Shown: positions 59,024-64,000 of the stretch, in pieces
Layout of the letters: every line of letters starts with the position of its first letter
Numbering within the stretch: position 1 is the stretch's first letter
Assembly: GCA_027257055.1 (NCBI GenBank)
Contig: JAPVLO010000073.1
Location: 4,950,501 to 5,014,500 of the forward strand
Direction of reading: 5' to 3'
Origin: Cephalopachus bancanus
Taxonomy: Eukaryota; Chordata; Mammalia; Primates; Tarsiidae
DNA: 64,000 nt
Notes under the pieces: model-generated
Database searches by the model: none
The model's input: the letters and a program-made list of their open reading frames with translations, nothing else
What the model was told of the DNA's origin: nothing
Made by a program: the position numbers and the translations under genes

Positions 59024-59690
59024 AATGTACCTGTTAGCCAATTTTATGTTGTCTTTGAGCAAATGTCTATTCAGATATTTTGCTTGTTTTTATACAAGTA
59101 GTTTTTCTACTGGTTTGTTTGAGTTATTTATAAATGTTGGATACGAACCCCTTATCAGATATACGATTTGCAAATATTTTTTCCCAGTTGGCAGACTGCC
59201 ATTTCACTTTGTTGATTGTTTCCTTTGCTCTGCAGAAGCTTTTTAATTGGATGTAGTTTCATTTAGTATTTGTTTTTGTTTTTGTGACCCAAGTTTTTGG
59301 TGTCCTATCCCCCACCTTCCCTCCAAAATTGCCAAGGCCAAAATCCAATTGTTTTTTTCCTTTATTCTCTTCTACGAGTCTTATAGTTTCTGATCTTACA
59401 TTTAGGTCTTTTATCCATTTTGAGCTGAACTTTGTGTATGGTATAAGAATACAATCTCTTTATTTTGCATGTGGAAATTCAGTTTTCCCAGAGCTGTTTT
59501 TTGAAGAAACTATCCTTCCCCTCTTGGTGCCTTTGTCAAAAATTAGTTAACTGTATATGTTTGAATTTATTTCTGGGTCTCAGTTTTGTACCACTGGTCT
59601 ATGTGTTTATAGGTCAGTACCACACTGTTTTGATTACTATCGCTTTGTAATAAAATTTTAAATCAGAATATGTAATGCTTTCATTTTTTT

Positions 59691-59999
59691 TTTAATCTCC
59701 TAGGCAGAACTAAGGCAATGGGGATTCTCTCCTTCACATTCAGGTATCTTTAAACTGCTCACATCTTGTCCACAAAAAAAGCATATGCACAGGCAATTTC
59801 CCCAGGCATCTTGCCTCCCTGGTGTCTTCTTTTCAGTCTACCTTGTTAAAACTAACCATTTCTTCTTAGCAGCCTACCTGACTTTTTTATTTACCTCTCC
59901 AGTTATTCCCACGGCCCACAGGCAATTTACAGAGACTCTTGGATAACAATTCCTAGCCCCATATCCCATCTGGCTTAGGAGGGAGATTAGAAAATTAAT
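59691..59999. other. Unique stretch
   Basis: Moderately GC-rich for this window (59700-59980). No gene or repeat named; may be the front of the L3 whose tail follows. Confidence 0.4.
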
Positions 60000-60050
60000 T
60001 TCATGATCTCAAAGGTTCCTTTCAACTCTTGAATTCATGAACTATTCTTA
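60000..60050 (+). repeat. L3/CR1-type LINE tail
   Basis: 'tcatgatctcaaaggttcctttcaactcttgaattcatgaac' follows the CR1/L3 3' end motif (GATGA-CT-AAGGTCCCTTCCA-CTC). Confidence 0.5.
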
Positions 60051-60207
60051 TTTATTTTGCCAATTATGGAAATTGGTGGATTCACAGTGACTGAGGAATG
60101 AATAAATAAGTGAATGAACATTATTAAGCAAAGGTGTTACATCAACCAGTCAAATAGATAACAAGGAGTGCATAGGCAAGAACAATAAACACCTGTGGGG
60201 ACAAGGA

Positions 60208-60210
<3 letters not shown>

Positions 60211-60302
<92 letters not shown>
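60211..60302. repeat. (TG)n(GA)n(GACA)n compound microsatellite
   Basis: 29 TG units (60211-60268), a few GA units, then five GACA units. Confidence 0.97.
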
Positions 60303-60303
<1 letters not shown>

Positions 60304-60479
60304 CAGACACTGGGGGTAGAAGTGGAAATGGAAAGTAGAGAACCGTAGTGAAGACATCAAGAATAATTCTTAGAAATTACTAACCAGTAAAGACTCTTAC
60401 ATTGTTTATAAACCAACATGTAATTTCAAGTTATATAAAAGCATATTTGAATGAAAATGAGAGAATTCTAAACTCTAAG

Positions 60480-60845
60480 AAATTATGATAGGAAGAAACA
60501 AATACATTCTTGCACAGGCAAAAAATGATACAAACAACAATATAAATGAATCTCAAATGCATTACAGAAGGAGAAAGAAGCTGACTGCAAAACCTACATA
60601 CTACATGATTCAATTTATATAACACACTTGAAAAGACAAAATATAGGGACAGAAAATGGATCGGTGGTTACCAGGGACTAGAGGGTGGGAGGAAGGGCTG
60701 ACTAAAGGACAGACACAAAAATCTGGGGAGTGGTTATATGTGTGCTGTATCTTAATTGTGGTGGTGATTATACAACCATATGCTTGTCAAAATATAAAGA
60801 GCTCCATACTAAACAGCAGTAAAAAATTTTGTATGTAAACAATAT
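60480..60845 (+). mobile_element. Old L1M 3' end
   Basis: 'gaatctcaaatgcattacagaaggagaaagaagc...ctacatactacatgattcaatttatat...gacagaaaatggatcggtggttaccagggactagaggg...tggggagtggttatatgtgtgctgtatcttaattgtggtggtgattataca...catatgcttgtcaaaat' is the classic L1M 3' end. No frame; the open frame through it is incidental. Confidence 0.75.
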
Positions 60846-62212
60846 TTAATTTTAAAATGAGAAAAATAAAATGCCTTAAGATAACTTTGTAAAGCTGAGT
60901 AATTAAAATATGATTTGTCAATAACAAGCCACAATTTAAAATGCTGAGAGGAAATATCATCATCTTTACAATATACTACTCAAAATCATATTTTGAAATG
61001 AAATGTCAAATGTATAAGCAACTTGCTTTTTGTAAATAATCAAATATATGTTTACTGTTTCATGAATAGTTAACATGTAAAACTATTTGCTCACATTCTA
61101 TTTTCAAAATATCCTCCCATAAGAAATGTAATTCTAGTAATAAGAAAAACTTTTTTTATTATTTATATATTCTGCATTTGCTACCATATTCTACATTACT
61201 GTATTTATTTAAAATTTGTCCTTTTAAAGCAAAAAAAGTTGTTTCTCATAATAAAAATAAAACTTACAATAATGATGTTTCATATAATTTGAATAGCATA
61301 TACTAAATCATATTTTAGAATTTGTCACTGTTTCAACCCAATGGAAATGACTTCTTTTCAGGATACAATTAGGGAGATACCAATGATGACAAATACGCAA
61401 AATCTAATACCAATTAGAAATAACAAATTACACTGCCTTCTTTCTGTTTGTAGAACAGTTCAAGCAATAGACATATAGGACTACGGAGAGCTTGACATTA
61501 TTGAAAACTACTAACGAGCAAAGTTAGAAGAGACAGAAAAGCAATAGAGAAGCATACTCTTCTGGAAGTATAAGAATGTTATAAATTGGTCAACAAAATA
61601 ATGTTTTAAAATCATTTTATTTGGGACAACATAAAGTCAAACTCTAATTTTATTTTTAGTGATAGGAATATACATCCTCTGTAACATATAGCAATATAAA
61701 ATGTATTGCAATATAAGTACTTGTCAGCTTACATCACTACTAAAAACACTCACACTTTATTTTCTCATACCTTCTGAAAAATAAATCTTTTTGCTACTCT
61801 CCTGGACTGTGTGAATCTGCATAGTGGGCAGATTGTGACAAGAAAAGCTCCAATGAGGGAGGAGACCACACTTGACATGAGATGCACACTTCATGAGGTA
61901 AGTATAGTTGGCATTAGTGTGTACATCACAGGACTGGGGACTGGGGCTTCAAAGCAGTGAAGAAACAACCCAGATGAGGGGCTTTCAAAACTTTTTGTCA
62001 GTTCCCAATGGAAGAAGAAAGATGTCTTAAGAGAGTTAGTTCAAAACCCCTTAATGTGATGCACTACATAAAATCCCTGTGTCATTTCCTTTAAGCTAAC
62101 TACAACAAAGATATGCAATACTCCTATCGTTGGAGTTATGCTTTCTTTTAATGTAGCACAATTCATAGACTGGACAACGTGGTGACCAACCTTTTATGTG
62201 AGTTATAAATAA

Positions 62213-62236
62213 TGTGTGCATGTGTGTGTATGTGTA

Positions 62237-62264
<28 letters not shown>
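62213..62264. repeat. (TG)n microsatellite
   Basis: TG run with two interruptions (CA, TA/TAG). Confidence 0.95.
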
Positions 62265-62269
<5 letters not shown>

Positions 62270-62854
62270 CCATTATAAAAGAGAGCTATAATTTTAAAGC
62301 ACAATGTTTATCAAATAGCTTATCCAACTACACACTTCACTTCTGGATTGGTGCCACCAACAGCTAAATATATGAATAAGCATAAGACCAAAGAAAAATT
62401 GTGAATAAATTAATATTTATGGAATGATAATGATATGAGCTTCAGGGAAGAGAATGCCAGGTAGTTACGTATGTTTCTTAATACTAACGTGATCAAATCC
62501 ACATACACTCTACATTCTCTCCTTGTCTTAGCATTCTGTCTAAATCAGGGGAGGCTCCATTTCTGACTGGGAAGGAATAGAGTGATCCTAAAATACCTAC
62601 TAGGATAAGACAAGTTAAAAAACAAAGTTGAAACTTTATCTGAGCCCCCAGAGCTCCACCAGCAAAGATATTATGGTAATTTTTGCTTGTTTAAATTGTT
62701 TTTATTTTACTAAATATCTTTTCTCCCTTCTAGTTGTTGGTGTATATTCAGGGGGTAGTAAGAAGAAAACATGTTCTATCTTCAAATATGATTCCATGTA
62801 TTTTATAAAATGCTTTAGTTGAAAGTAATTTAAAAGTGAATCCAGTATCTTTTG

Positions 62855-62945
62855 GAGGAAGTGACTCATCCAATCCCGCACAATAGTTATAGGCAGATGT
62901 AGTACGAGAATGCAGATCCTCCGGTGCTTAAGCTGGGACTCTGTG
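62855..62945 (-). repeat. MIR fragment
   Basis: 'ggaggaagtgactcatccaatcccgcacaatagttataggcagatgtagtacgagaatgcagatcctccggtgcttaagc' follows the complement of MIR ('aagtaacttgcccaaggtcacacagctagtaagtggcagagctgggattcgaaccc'). Confidence 0.58.
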
Positions 62946-64000
62946 TAGTAAACTAAGCTGAAGCTGGCTATTCACTCTCTGGGATAATAAATGCTTTTCA
63001 GAATGATTCTTCTTCATTCTCACTCTAATATGCATTATTGTTATCAGAAAACTTTTTTAGTACAACATTTCCTACTTGCAACAAAAAAAGGAGAGCGCAT
63101 TGGGACCTGGAATAGCCAAATAGCAACATGGAAGATACTGGGTATCTAAGGGGCAGGAGAAGAGGAGCAGAAAGTGTGAGTTAATCATATTTTTAAAAGA
63201 GGAAAAGAGGCTTAATTACATATAAAAGCCACTTTCATTGCTCTGGAGGTTCCCAAGGGATAAATATTACTGGCAGTATAACCTGTCAGAATTATTTTCA
63301 GTCTGAAGTATGGGAAAAGGGAAAGGGAAAAACGATATGCAGTAGACTATGAAGAGAGACCTCCTCTGTCTTATCAACAGAAAAGATTAGAGACTCCTTT
63401 CCTTAGTCTCACGATATTTAGAATAAAATTTCTGAGCAAGCTAGTACATTTTAAAATATGAACAAAGTATATGAGAGGGAGATCTGTGGGGCATTATGCT
63501 TATAAGAAAATATTGAGTATTTGTTTGGTGTTATATGGAGAGTTGCATCACTTATTCATGCCTTTGTATCCGAAAGCAATTTGAGCAAGCTAAAGAGTGG
63601 GATTTTAACTTTAAAGACATGGAGTTTTTGTCAAATTATAAATCTTTAATCTGGTCTGTTTAAGGATATATACTTAAAGAAAGAGAGAAAAGAGAATTTG
63701 TAAACTTCTAGTGTGTTTTCCAATGCAAAGAAGGAAAGCCATCTAAATTTGGTTACAAATCCCAGAAGAAACCTCGATTTGACCCCTTTCTCTCCATCTT
63801 TCCCGCAGACAATCCCAGAAATACTTGTTTTCCCTGTTGTAGTCATAGTACAGGCATTAGAAACATTTCCAAACAGAACTTAAGCTATTCATATGAAGAT
63901 ACAATGATGAGTTTTATGATTAAATACATCAGTTTAACTTGTGCTAAGCATTATTATACTGAAGCACTAAACCATTGAAAGTTGTTGTCAAAAACCATAA

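Larger units (their letters stand above)
57600..59690 (-). mobile_element. L1M in minus orientation hosting MER2 and Alu
   Basis: 57600-57900 is 3' UTR complement ('attacctcacatagttaccattttg', 'gttgtacttag'). From about 58000 the ORF2 C-terminal complement follows: 'cttagcataatgtcctccaggctcatccatgttg', 'tccatactgttttccataatgagtg', 'gttgattgtttcctttgctctgcagaagcttttt', 'catgtggaaattcagttttccc', 'ggtctatgtgtttataggtcagtaccacactgttttgattact'. Frames are broken; short open frames across it are remnants. MER2 and a later Alu interrupt it. Confidence 0.88.
60846..64000. other. AT-rich unique stretch to window end
   Basis: No gene recognised. Holds a TG repeat (62213-62264) and a MIR (62855-62945). 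Two weak exon-like spots (61832-61897; splice acceptor near 63806) are covered in the findings. Confidence 0.45.

Noticed and set aside
60142..60360. 72-codon frame with long TH repeat
   Set aside because: Translation of the TG microsatellite.

Overview
This is nuclear DNA of a primate: about 64 kb of AT-rich, gene-poor sequence packed with transposable elements of many ages. The primate call rests on many dimeric 7SL-derived Alu elements in both orientations. The younger Alus are unlike human AluS/AluY and lack the changed right arm typical of lemur and galago Alus. They look like a separate lineage derived from AluJ, with shared private changes: a one-base loss in the A box, an 'ATAAATCAAAAAAT' middle linker and a changed region after the B box. 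With the unusual L1 3' ends, this makes a tarsier the best guess (inference, about 70%). No gene is certain, and there is no bacterial-type system, CRISPR array, tRNA, rRNA or intact viral gene.

Layout. 1-9 kb: mostly unique AT-rich DNA with old L1M, MIR and L3 remnants, one young Alu (4411-4711) and one L1 3' end (6291-6640). 9-18 kb: old Alus, a MIR carrying an identical 72-bp tandem duplication, a Tigger-like DNA transposon, a twin-primed (5'-inverted) L1 with 27-bp target-site duplications, a 101-bp L1 stub, and an old minus-strand L1M hosting an Alu. 19-24 kb: a long plus-strand L2 broken by an MLT1 LTR and an Alu and scarred by internal duplications. 24-38 kb: sparse DNA with an AluJ, three MLT1-class LTRs, L2, CR1/L3 and MER5A remnants, microsatellites and a 140-bp purine tract. 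38-47 kb: the densest Alu area, including a head-to-head pair 52 bp apart, a perfect 30-bp-arm hairpin and a minus-strand L1 end. 47-54 kb: mostly unique AT-rich DNA with two MIRs, an Alu and, at 53857-53919 on the minus strand, a possible last coding exon. 54-64 kb: a hAT-type element split by an Alu, a MIR split by an LTR-like insert, an L1 hosting MER2 and Alu, another L1M end and long TG repeats.

The only candidate host coding sequence is the minus-strand terminal-exon-like segment near 53.9 kb. If real, the rest of the gene lies to the right, on the minus strand and mostly outside the window, and most of the window is downstream intergenic DNA. Otherwise the window is an intron or a gene desert. 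The main story is mobile-element history: nested insertions that can be ordered in time, good target-site duplications, lineage-specific Alu and L1 3' ends, and a surprising number of short local duplications.
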